Source: Fibrobacter sp. UBA1313
GTDB lineage: Bacteria; Fibrobacterota; Fibrobacteria; Fibrobacterales; Fibrobacteraceae
DNA: 5,011 bases
Assembly (NCBI GenBank): GCA_002307115.1
Contig: DBTP01000187.1
Coordinates: 1 to 5,011 of the forward strand
Direction of reading: 5' to 3'
Positions 1 to 5,011 of the stretch are shown here, piece by piece (positions within the stretch are counted from its first letter, which is position 1; the number at the start of each line of letters is the position of its first letter). Made by a program: the position numbers and the translations under genes. The notes beneath the pieces were generated by a model. The model did no database searches and had not been told where the DNA came from. It saw only the letters and a program-made list of their open reading frames with translations.

Positions 1-1277
1 CCTTGGCCTTGAGCAACGGAAACGGAAAGATTGTATTGCACTGCAGTGCCTTTGACTAACGCGTTGGAGCTTAAGCCAAGTCCTCCCATTTCATTTGCGG
101 CCCGTACGGTAATGGTTTCCCCGACAGCGACCGCAGAGGCATCGTAACTATTGGTAGAGACGTTCGCAAGATATTTTCCTCCCTTGAAAACAACCCAGCA
201 CAAAGCACTGTCATTGGCATTCCATTTAATCGTGTTCCCGTCTTGAGTAATCGTCGGGGCAGATATTTGTTGCGCCAGTTTGTCCGGTTGCCAGTTGTCG
301 CTCCCGGAGAGAACGTTCGCCACCGTATACTCAGCAGCTTGCGAAGCAGACAACACAGGGTTCAATGTCACGGTAACTCCTTTTGTATAGGAAGTACGGC
401 GGCTACTCAAATCAACTGAGGTTCCGGAGGCTGTTTTGCTATTGTACTCCGAAAAAACTTGAGGGTTGGAATTCATGGGATCTCCCCAGCCTGCCGCAGA
501 AGGAAGTTTCTTCATGGTGGTATTGATATAAACCGCTTTTGCCGTATTCCAGGAACGCCCCAGAGTAAAAGTATAATCATTGACATCACCGTCGATCGTA
601 CAGCCGCTGAAGACGTAGCCCCACTGGGTGGTGGTGGAAGGGGCCGTCATGGCACTCTGTTTTAAGTTGTACAAACGGCATTGATTAAAGAATATATCGC
701 CGTCACCGCAAATGTAATCCGTCGTTCCGTGAATTTCTCCATTTTCCCAATAGGTCCTTTTCTTCCCCTTAGTATAATAGGTATCCTGCGTGCTGAGGAG
801 TTTCACATTCTTGTAAATGAATTTGTCGCCTTGTTGTTGCACAGCGACATGGCGCCCTGTTACGGAATAAGTTTCTGTGTTTCCGTAATTGGCCTTATTG
901 TAAATAGTTAAATCCTGTAGATACATATTATCGGTATTGGAAAAATACAACGTCGCGGTCGTGTCGATTCCTTCGCCAATGGATTTATTGTAGATAACCG
1001 TATTGTCCGTACTTTGTCCGATAAAAGAAACTTTCGATGTTGAAAAAGTTGTTTTCTGATTGATATCTCCGGTCAAGGAACCAATATCGTAGTTCCCATC
1101 GGGGAAAAAGATATAGAATCGGTTCCCTGATGAAGCCGCGTTCGCAGCGGCAGTTTTGGCGGCCTTAAAATCACCATTCACCCCCACGACGAAATCATAG
1201 GTCTTTTTAGTCACTGCAAAACTTAAATCCGGTAGAGACAGGAAAATAAAAATCAGAATAGTGAACACCCGTAACAT
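1..1277 (-). CDS. Secreted pectin methylesterase (CE8 pectinesterase), C-terminus cut off by the window edge
   Basis: Pectinesterases remove methyl esters from homogalacturonan, releasing methanol and opening the polymer to pectate lyases; this one is exported. My translation gives 425 residues with no stop at the left edge. Residues 1-21 are a signal peptide (hydrophobic core FTILIFIFLSL, probable cleavage after SFA). Residues about 24-330 form the CE8 beta-helix. The catalytic signatures are in order: QDTYY with Q164 and D165 (acid/base), GTTDYICGDGDIFFNQC with D187 (the expected nucleophile), and LGRSW with R241. The usual Gln before AVAL appears as Arg (GRHVAV, R142), which I believe also occurs in a Bacteroides-like CE8 branch. 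Residues about 338-410 look like a fibronectin-III-type or similar beta domain (APTITQDGNTIKW onwards); a further domain or linker starts near 411. The ATG at 1277 has the Shine-Dalgarno AGAGGA five to six bases upstream. The family is very likely; the exact substrate is inferred. Confidence 0.93.
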   Translation of the reverse strand, partial: MLRVFTILIFIFLSLPDLSFAVTKKTYDFVVGVNGDFKAAKTAAANAASSGNRFYIFFPDGNYDIGSLTGDINQKTTFSTSKVSFIGQSTDNTVIYNKSIGEGIDTTATLYFSNTDNMYLQDLTIYNKANYGNTETYSVTGRHVAVQQQGDKFIYKNVKLLSTQDTYYTKGKKRTYWENGEIHGTTDYICGDGDIFFNQCRLYNLKQSAMTAPSTTTQWGYVFSGCTIDGDVNDYTFTLGRSWNTAKAVYINTTMKKLPSAAGWGDPMNSNPQVFSEYNSKTASGTSVDLSSRRTSYTKGVTVTLNPVLSASQAAEYTVANVLSGSDNWQPDKLAQQISAPTITQDGNTIKWNANDSALCWVVFKGGKYLANVSTNSYDASAVAVGETITVRAANEMGGLGLSSNALVKGTAVQYNLSVSVAQGQ

Positions 1278-1280
1278 ATC

Positions 1281-1287
1281 ATCCTCT
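1281..1287 (-). promoter_or_regulatory. Ribosome binding site of the pectinesterase gene
   Basis: AGAGGAT on the minus strand lies just before the ATG at 1277 (GAGG core to ATG is 5 bases). It fixes the start at the codon that also gives a complete signal peptide. Confidence 0.7.
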
Positions 1288-1303
1288 TTGCTTTGTTCTA
1301 AGA

Positions 1304-1332
1304 TATATAAAATAGGACTTAGGTACGTCCAA
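1304..1332 (-). promoter_or_regulatory. Candidate promoter of the pectinesterase gene
   Basis: Read on the minus strand, TTGGAC (1332-1327) is followed after 17 bases by TATATA (1309-1304), a fair sigma-70-like pair in an AT-rich stretch. It would give a short leader of about 20 bases before the ATG at 1277. Only spacing and hexamer likeness support it, and alternative -10 boxes in the same TATTTTATATAT tract are equally possible. Confidence 0.35.
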
Positions 1333-1463
1333 ATTAATTTTTACCAAATGCCCCAAAAACTAAACAATGGAAATATTTGTGAAAATTTACATTCAAAGGG
1401 GCTTCTGATTTTTTTTGCGAAAAATGAGCAGAACGGAGCAGACTACTGCAGGGATGGAATTTG

Positions 1464-1484
1464 GCGAATATGGATGATATTCGC
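1464..1484. other. Perfect 8-bp hairpin between the pectinesterase gene and the upstream gene remnant
   Basis: GCGAATAT (1464-1471) and ATATTCGC (1477-1484) are perfect inverted copies around a 5-base loop. It lies downstream of the stop at 1611 and upstream of the pectinesterase promoter, where a minus-strand terminator would be expected. However, no T-run follows the stem in either direction, so it is not a standard intrinsic terminator. An operator is also possible. The rest of 1333-1610 shows nothing recognisable. Confidence 0.4.
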
Positions 1485-1610
1485 GAATTTGAATAACGAA
1501 TAATTTCGCTGTGTCATAGTTGATATGTCTCTTATATTTTGTCTACAAAAAGCGGAGGAGAATGCCTAGGTGAGAATCAGCTTGGGTGGATCGCTGGGAA
1601 TGACTCTGTA

Positions 1611-1980
1611 CTATTCCTCTTGATTCATCTCTTCTTCGGGTTCCGGGATTTTCATGCCTTTGGGGCAGGGTCCTTTGATGTAAACATGAAAAGACCAGGT
1701 TCGTGTGATGTCGTTTTTTGGGCGGCAGATCACGGGAACCTTCCAGTGCATCGGAAAAACCATGCCCATAAAGCTTTTGATTGCTCTTATAGTTCAGGCT
1801 CCCTGTTCCATTATCTTCATACCACCCCAAGAGTCAATACGTTGTTTGTGAGCCCACGAATGCCGCAGCCCAGGTTAGAATATGCAAAAATCCAGACATC
1901 CTATATATCCGAAACAAAGGGAATCCAGTCCTCATTTTTCTTCCGAGAAAACGATACAGGAATCATTTTCAGAAGGCCAA
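1611..1980 (-). pseudogene. Decayed 3' end of a gene paralogous to the neighbouring Ser-linker protein
   Basis: The last part is clearly coding-like on the minus strand. From 1763 to the TAG at 1613-1611 one frame reads MVFPMHWKVPVICRP and on to YIKGPCPKG and a Glu-rich end. Just before it, in another frame, is NYKSNQKLYG (ending at 1765). Skipping the single C at 1764 joins them as LYGMVFPMHWK. The intact protein encoded next door ends LYGKTVPVKW...IKGKC, so the two share LYG-x3-P-x2-W and, 20-21 residues later, IKG-x-C. Further upstream (about 1774-1980) possible fragments such as VWIFAYSNLGCG occur in changing frames with in-frame stops. I see no start codon or N-terminal half, so this is a truncated, frameshifted remnant. 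The segment 1611-1773 is the reliable part; the extension to 1980 is a guess. Function unknown. Confidence 0.6.
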
Positions 1981-1986
1981 GCCTGG

Positions 1987-3390
1987 CTAATGGATTCCAT
2001 AATGTTGGGGATTCTCTTCGTCTTCCGAGCATTTGCCTTTTATGCGGATAAGATATTCTCCACTCTTTTCGATTGTACTGGAATCGTACTGCAGCTCGGC
2101 ATCCCATTTTACGGGAACCGTTTTTCCATATAAAGGGCTCAGATCCTTTTGGCGCATCGAAGCCATATTGGACAGGTCGATGGTTTTATATCTCGGCATC
2201 TGAATAGCTGACCCAATGATCCTTGTCTTGTTACAGACTCTGGATTCCGTGTATGGCCCCATAGTTTTCTTTCCATAAACCCCAAAATCCAGTTCCAGCC
2301 TTTTAATGACTTTATAATCCTTGCCACACTTCATATCTTTTCTTGCAAACTTAGTTACGGGCAAGAAATCCACAAATTGAGTCCTAAGAAGTTCAAGACC
2401 GTTTTTCTCTGAAATGCAGTATTCATTGATAACCAAAGGGCCGCATTCGCCGACCAGTTTCACGTCAACCTCAAGTTTAAGCTTTATTTTATCATAACTG
2501 TCAATTCCTGTCGTTGTTATTCCCCTCAATTTTTCTCCATAATGTTTTCTCCAGTATTCCTGCGCATGGGACATTTTATCTTTGCTAAAAAGCTTATGCT
2601 GAGGCAGCTCTATTTCGTCCATTGGGGCGATGTGTCGAATTTCTTTTTTCTTAGCGAAACCAGAAAACTTAATCCCATCAGAGAAACCATGACTGGTGTC
2701 ATTATTAGGAAAAATCACATTAAAAACAGTTTCCCATGAATTTGAGCAAAAACGGTCGTTTTCGCACTCTATTGAATCCGGATAAATCCAGTCTGGATCT
2801 GGAAGCAGTTTTATGTTTTTCAGACCGTGGAGTTCAAAATCATTTTCATCTACATAGGAAATGCACAGCTCAACGGCAGAATCCTCTTCCGACGATTTCT
2901 TTTCCTGAAAAAGTTCTATCGGAATATAAACATAATGTTCTCCGGTCAAAGAGATTTCTTCGTTCATTTTACGGACTTCGTTATCCTGTAAATAGAACTC
3001 TTCCGGGCACTGATCTCCTGAAGAAGAACTAGATTCATCATTGCTGGAAGAAGAAGCTTCTGTTTCTTCGCTACCGGAAGAGGATGATTCGTAGGACACT
3101 TCGCTAGAGGAGATCGCATCACCCGAAGAACTATTACCAGTTTCAGAACCAGATGATGAACTATAAATAGATTTACAATAATCAGCATACTGTGCATTAG
3201 CCTCAGTATGCCCACAGTTTGAATCCCAAATAGAGGTAGATGTTTGAGAATAAGAAAAATCAACGCAAGCGAAGAGTATCAAGAACCCGCTGAATATCGG
3301 ACCTAAGAGCGGCCCTCTCTTTTGCAGACGTCCCCGGCCCACCAATAATGATAGGTGTACTATGAGAGTTAATAGCGGGAATCGTGTCAT
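1987..3390 (-). CDS. Secreted protein of unknown function with long Ser-rich linker; start uncertain
   Basis: I do not recognise the family. From the ATG at 3390 the protein has 467 residues. Residues 4-17 and 30-43 are hydrophobic, the second (GPIFSGFLILFACV, then DFSYS before Q49) resembling a signal peptide. Residues 49-76 are a short segment with two Cys. Residues 77-126 are a linker with 26 Ser in 50 residues mixed with Gly and Glu, a style common in Fibrobacter exported proteins. Residues 127-467 form a polar beta-rich-looking domain ending with LYG (420-422), W429 and IKG-x-C (450-454). Eleven Cys follow the signal segment, suggesting disulfides outside the cytoplasm. The same frame stays open to 3552 (ATG at 3537, GTG at 3552), but there it overlaps a better-looking lipoprotein reading in other frames and is Arg-rich and unlike a real N-terminus. 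The ATG at 3390 has AGGAAG six bases upstream; a GTG at 3342 would give a conventional 32-residue signal peptide but lacks a Shine-Dalgarno. Confidence 0.7.
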   Translation of the reverse strand: MTRFPLLTLIVHLSLLVGRGRLQKRGPLLGPIFSGFLILFACVDFSYSQTSTSIWDSNCGHTEANAQYADYCKSIYSSSSGSETGNSSSGDAISSSEVSYESSSSGSEETEASSSSNDESSSSSGDQCPEEFYLQDNEVRKMNEEISLTGEHYVYIPIELFQEKKSSEEDSAVELCISYVDENDFELHGLKNIKLLPDPDWIYPDSIECENDRFCSNSWETVFNVIFPNNDTSHGFSDGIKFSGFAKKKEIRHIAPMDEIELPQHKLFSKDKMSHAQEYWRKHYGEKLRGITTTGIDSYDKIKLKLEVDVKLVGECGPLVINEYCISEKNGLELLRTQFVDFLPVTKFARKDMKCGKDYKVIKRLELDFGVYGKKTMGPYTESRVCNKTRIIGSAIQMPRYKTIDLSNMASMRQKDLSPLYGKTVPVKWDAELQYDSSTIEKSGEYLIRIKGKCSEDEENPQHYGIH

Positions 3391-3515
3391 ACACTGCTTC
3401 CTTCTTTTGCGGGATATCCGTGGAAAGTTCCTCGATTGGACGAAAATTTTTCGGAAGAGCTGCATGCAGAAAGAGCCATAAGGCTTAACAGAAGAAGGAA
3501 TCACATCTTTTTCAT
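3260..3515 (-). pseudogene. Small lipoprotein gene broken by a nonsense codon and a single-base frameshift
   Basis: On the minus strand, GAGG (3525-3522) and a 6-base spacer precede ATG at 3515. The reading is MKKM*FLLLLSLMALSAC then SSSEK: a charged start, hydrophobic core and perfect LSAC lipobox, interrupted only by TGA at 3503-3501 (one change from TGG). Beyond the AAAAATTTT run near 3450 this frame fails, but the frame one base later reads on sensibly (FRPIEELSTD, then PIIIGGPGTSAKERAAL, then SDIQRVLDTLRLR) to TGA at 3262-3260. The span is 256 bases, exactly 85 codons plus one, so removing one base restores an 84-residue lipoprotein. It would have been anchored to a membrane by its Cys18; I do not recognise the mature part. 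It overlaps the 5' end of the open frame of the downstream gene. The alternative is that the long frame is real and this is chance, which the lipobox makes unlikely. Confidence 0.6.
3397..3405 (-). promoter_or_regulatory. Ribosome binding site supporting the start at 3390
   Basis: AGAAGGAAG on the minus strand ends six bases before the ATG at 3390. It competes with GAGGAG at 3550-3545, seven bases before the in-frame ATG at 3537. I prefer 3390 because the codons between 3515 and 3262 make better protein in other frames. Confidence 0.4.
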
Positions 3516-3597
3516 TTTTTACCTCACTGGATTGCATAATATAACTCCTCACCTGGAAAAAAGAAATTTTTATTCATTCATCAGCATTTGAATTATC

Positions 3598-3626
3598 TAT
3601 CAATTTGAAAACATACAATGTTACAA
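3598..3626 (-). promoter_or_regulatory. Weak candidate promoter for the minus-strand lipoprotein/Ser-linker unit
   Basis: On the minus strand TTGTAA (3626-3621) is 17 bases from TTGATA (3603-3598), followed by the AT-rich TAGATAAT. The place is right, about 80 bases before the first start codons, but the -10 match is poor. Treat as a pointer only. Confidence 0.22.
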
Positions 3627-4033
3627 GACTTCACAGAATCAGAACATTGAGCCTCAATAATTATTTTTTGCATGATGACCGTTTCCTTTTGTGAGGTGAC
3701 CCCTGTGTGTAATTTGATGCTATGCTTTCCATTGTCTCCCCATGATTCAAAACCTGATTGTGATAATTATAAGAACTTTTCGTGGCGGCAGTAAATAAAA
3801 AATGAATTGTCAATGAAATTTTACTTCCATAGAACATTGCAATTAATAGATTGCAGTTCGATTCCTTACAAACAACCGAGATTTTACTCAAAAGAAACCC
3901 ACGTGCTTTGCGCGGGGCTTCCGTATTCTCCGTCAAATTTTCAGAGCCAAGTTTGTTGCAACAGTGCAGAAATGCCCGTTGGTTTCTTTTCCGTTCCGGG
4001 CTGGGTTGCGGGAGCGATCGTGACCCGTATGGG
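3627..4033. other. Intergenic stretch with no recognised feature
   Basis: Open frames here on both strands have uneven composition, no good start signal and no recognisable motif. The left part is AT-rich; from about 3900 the sequence becomes richer in G and C and leads into the inverted-repeat cluster. Confidence 0.5.
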
Positions 4034-4166
4034 CGAAGACGCGCGGGACCAATGAGGGATAGAGAGATGTGTGTGCGGTTGCTGCAGAGTTTGTTTGTTG
4101 GGGATAGGGTCGGATCTTTTGTGTGCAGTGTGATAATTTGTTTGTAATGAGTCCCGCGCGGCTTCG
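4034..4166. repeat. 133-bp element closed by a 16-bp imperfect inverted repeat
   Basis: cgaagacgcgcgggac at 4034-4049 is the inverted copy of 4151-4166 with 15 of 16 positions matching, ten of them consecutive GC-rich pairs. The interior is G/T-rich with a possible inner stem (CTGCA 4082-4086 with TGCAG 4124-4128). This could be the closing helix of a non-coding RNA, the ends of a small non-autonomous repeat element, or a long leader stem upstream of ileS. I see no target-site duplication and no ORF in it. Confidence 0.55.
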
Positions 4167-4266
4167 TTTTGAGAGCGGGGCGGCGGAGCGAATGCTCCGG
4201 GAGCATGCAGTGGTGCGTGGGTTCGCCCGGCCTCAAAATAGAGCGCGTTCCGGGGCTTGTCCCGGA
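4167..4266 (+). other. Cluster of stem-loops directly following the inverted-repeat element
   Basis: TTTTGAG (4167-4173) pairs with CTCAAAA (4232-4238) and, after a 2x2 internal loop, CGGG (4176-4179) pairs with CCCG (4226-4229). Inside, GGAGC (4185-4189) pairs with GCTCC (4194-4198) around a GAAT loop; GCTCC can instead pair with a second GGAGC (4200-4204), so the two pairings exclude each other. A third hairpin, TCCGGG/CCCGGA (4249-4254 with 4261-4266), follows. No T-run follows, so these are not standard terminators. A structured RNA in the ileS leader is one reading. Confidence 0.4.
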
Positions 4267-4280
4267 GCCGCCCAAAAAAA

Positions 4281-4451
4281 GGCTGGAATATGCGTGAGGC
4301 TTGCTTGTGTTCTGCTCACGGGGATATTTTTTGCGCCGGGATTTGCTGCGGAATAGTTGCCGAATATCTGGAATGAGAGTGTTTCGGCTTCGGCCTGGGT
4401 TTTGTGAGACTTGGTTTTTTTAATTTTTCTATTTTTGGCGGCGTAAATTTC
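4281..4451 (+). other. Upstream region of ileS, no clear promoter
   Basis: This stretch precedes ileS and ends in a T-rich tract (about 4411-4436). A short open frame ending at 4356 carries a hydrophobic signal-like run (VRLACVLLTGIFFAPGFAAE) and then stops, with no further protein. I found no convincing -35/-10 pair, and there is no T-box-like specifier or antiterminator that I could identify. Confidence 0.4.
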
Positions 4452-4455
4452 GAGG
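4452..4455 (+). promoter_or_regulatory. Ribosome binding site of ileS
   Basis: GAGG lies five bases before the ATG at 4461, a normal Shine-Dalgarno distance, and agrees with the family N-terminus beginning at that codon. Confidence 0.75.
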
Positions 4456-4460
4456 TTTTT

Positions 4461-5011
4461 ATGTTTCGTGAAGTTAAAAGAGATGAGTCGTTTCCTTCTG
4501 TGGAAGAGCGTGTTCTGAATTTGTGGGATAAGGATCAGAGTTTCCAGAAATCCATTGATAGCCGTGAGGGCGGGCCTTCCTTTAATTTTTACGATGGTCC
4601 TCCGTTTGCGACGGGGCTTCCGCATTACGGGCATTTGCTTGCGGGGACGATTAAGGATATTGTGCCGCGCTACTGGACGATGAAGGGTTATCAGGTGCCG
4701 CGCCGTTTTGGCTGGGATTGTCATGGGCTTCCGATTGAGAGTTTGATTCAGACGGAGTTGAAGCTTGCGGGCGTGGCGGAGATTCGCGAGTTCGGCGAGG
4801 ATAAGTTTAATGAGTCCTGCCGTGGGGCGGTGCTTAAATATACGGGCGAGTGGCGCAAAACCGTGCGCCGTATGGGTCGCTGGGTGGATTTTGATCACGA
4901 CTATAAGACGATGGATGTGAATTTCATGGAGTCGGTGTGGTGGGTGTTTAAACAGTGCTGGGACAAGGGTCTGATTTATCAGGGTTACCGCATTCAGCCT
5001 TACAGTCCGGC
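4461..5011 (+). CDS. ileS: Isoleucyl-tRNA synthetase, eukaryote-like type, N-terminal 183 residues (runs off the right edge)
   Basis: IleRS is the class I cytoplasmic enzyme that charges tRNA-Ile with isoleucine using ATP. The 183 residues present cover the start of the Rossmann catalytic core. YDGPPFATGLPHYGHLLAG carries the class I HIGH signature as HYGH (55-58), followed by TIKDIVPRY, FGWDCHGLPIE (83-93), GRWVDF (139-144), and YKTMD with FMESVWWVFKQ (149-165). The wording FATGLPHYGH and RRFGWDCHGLP matches the eukaryote-like IleRS group (as in yeast) rather than the E. coli form (PYANGSIHIGH). Some bacterial members of this group tolerate mupirocin; whether this one does cannot be told here. 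Editing and KMSKS regions lie beyond the window. Codons strongly favour GTG, GCG, CGC and GAG, unlike the accessory genes to its left. It is divergent from them, with about 900 bases between. Confidence 0.97.
   Translation, partial: MFREVKRDESFPSVEERVLNLWDKDQSFQKSIDSREGGPSFNFYDGPPFATGLPHYGHLLAGTIKDIVPRYWTMKGYQVPRRFGWDCHGLPIESLIQTELKLAGVAEIREFGEDKFNESCRGAVLKYTGEWRKTVRRMGRWVDFDHDYKTMDVNFMESVWWVFKQCWDKGLIYQGYRIQPYSP

Noticed and set aside
1539..2051. 170-codon plus-strand open frame
   Set aside because: It is antisense to the gene remnant and to the 3' end of the Ser-linker gene. The minus strand shows homologous protein motifs there, and the plus-strand frame lacks a ribosome site.
2964..3263. 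Minus-strand frame with a hydrophobic start (IFLILKHLPLF)
   Set aside because: It is an out-of-frame shadow of the Ser-rich linker region of the unknown protein, whose own frame has the strong Ser/Glu/Gly pattern.
3501..3503. Possible recoding of UGA as Trp or another amino acid in the lipoprotein leader
   Set aside because: The pectinesterase and ileS readings use TGG for Trp and I see no evidence of UGA use elsewhere; a frameshift follows as well, so plain gene decay or a sequencing error is simpler.
3644..3668. Short inverted repeat ATTG...CAAT followed by a T-rich run, possible plus-strand terminator
   Set aside because: The stem is only 4 bp of weak pairs, and no plus-strand gene lies upstream to need it.
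3856..3865. GTTCGATTCC resembling a tRNA T-loop
   Set aside because: The flanking bases do not form a T-stem, and no acceptor or anticodon arms are found upstream.
3661..4275. 204-codon minus-strand open frame in the divergent intergenic region
   Set aside because: It has low-complexity basic composition, no Shine-Dalgarno or recognisable motif, and it runs straight through the inverted-repeat cluster; it looks like a chance frame.
4385..4420. GGC-TTCG-GCC mini-hairpin followed by T-rich sequence as a terminator or attenuator before ileS
   Set aside because: The stem is just 3 bp and the T-run starts more than 15 bases later.

Overview
The window looks like a piece of a Fibrobacter-type genome (fibre-degrading Fibrobacterota). 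The clues are a secreted pectin methylesterase, a secreted protein whose N-terminal part is a long Ser/Glu/Gly linker (26 Ser in 50 residues), lipoprotein leaders of the LSAC-SSS style, and an isoleucyl-tRNA synthetase of the eukaryote-like type. The genus is an inference from style, not a sequence match.

Layout. Positions 1-1277 (minus) hold the N-terminal 425 residues of a secreted CE8 pectinesterase that runs off the left edge. Positions 1278-1610 are intergenic, with a candidate promoter for the pectinesterase and one perfect hairpin. Positions 1611 to about 1980 (minus) hold the decayed 3' end of a gene. Its last 50 codons are readable and resemble the C-terminus of the next gene upstream (shared LYG-x3-P-x2-W and IKG-x-C). 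Positions 1987 to about 3390 (minus) hold a secreted, Cys-containing, Ser-linker protein of unknown function. The open frame extends to 3552, but its first part overlaps something more gene-like in other frames: a small lipoprotein gene (3515-3260, minus) broken by one in-frame TGA and one single-base frameshift. Positions 3553-4460 are a 900-base divergent intergenic region. Its left half shows nothing; its right half contains consecutive strong inverted repeats that could be a structured RNA or a small repeat element. Positions 4461-5011 (plus) hold the start of ileS, which runs off the right edge.

The genes do not form an obvious pathway. ileS is a core gene. The three minus-strand units next to it are an accessory stretch of exported proteins, two of them broken. 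The most notable points are the lipoprotein hidden out of frame under the N-terminus of the unknown protein, the degenerate paralogous tail just downstream of that protein, and the 16-bp inverted repeat at 4034-4166 that abuts a second long stem. Two broken genes within 2 kb may reflect genuine decay or sequencing or assembly indels; raw reads would separate these.
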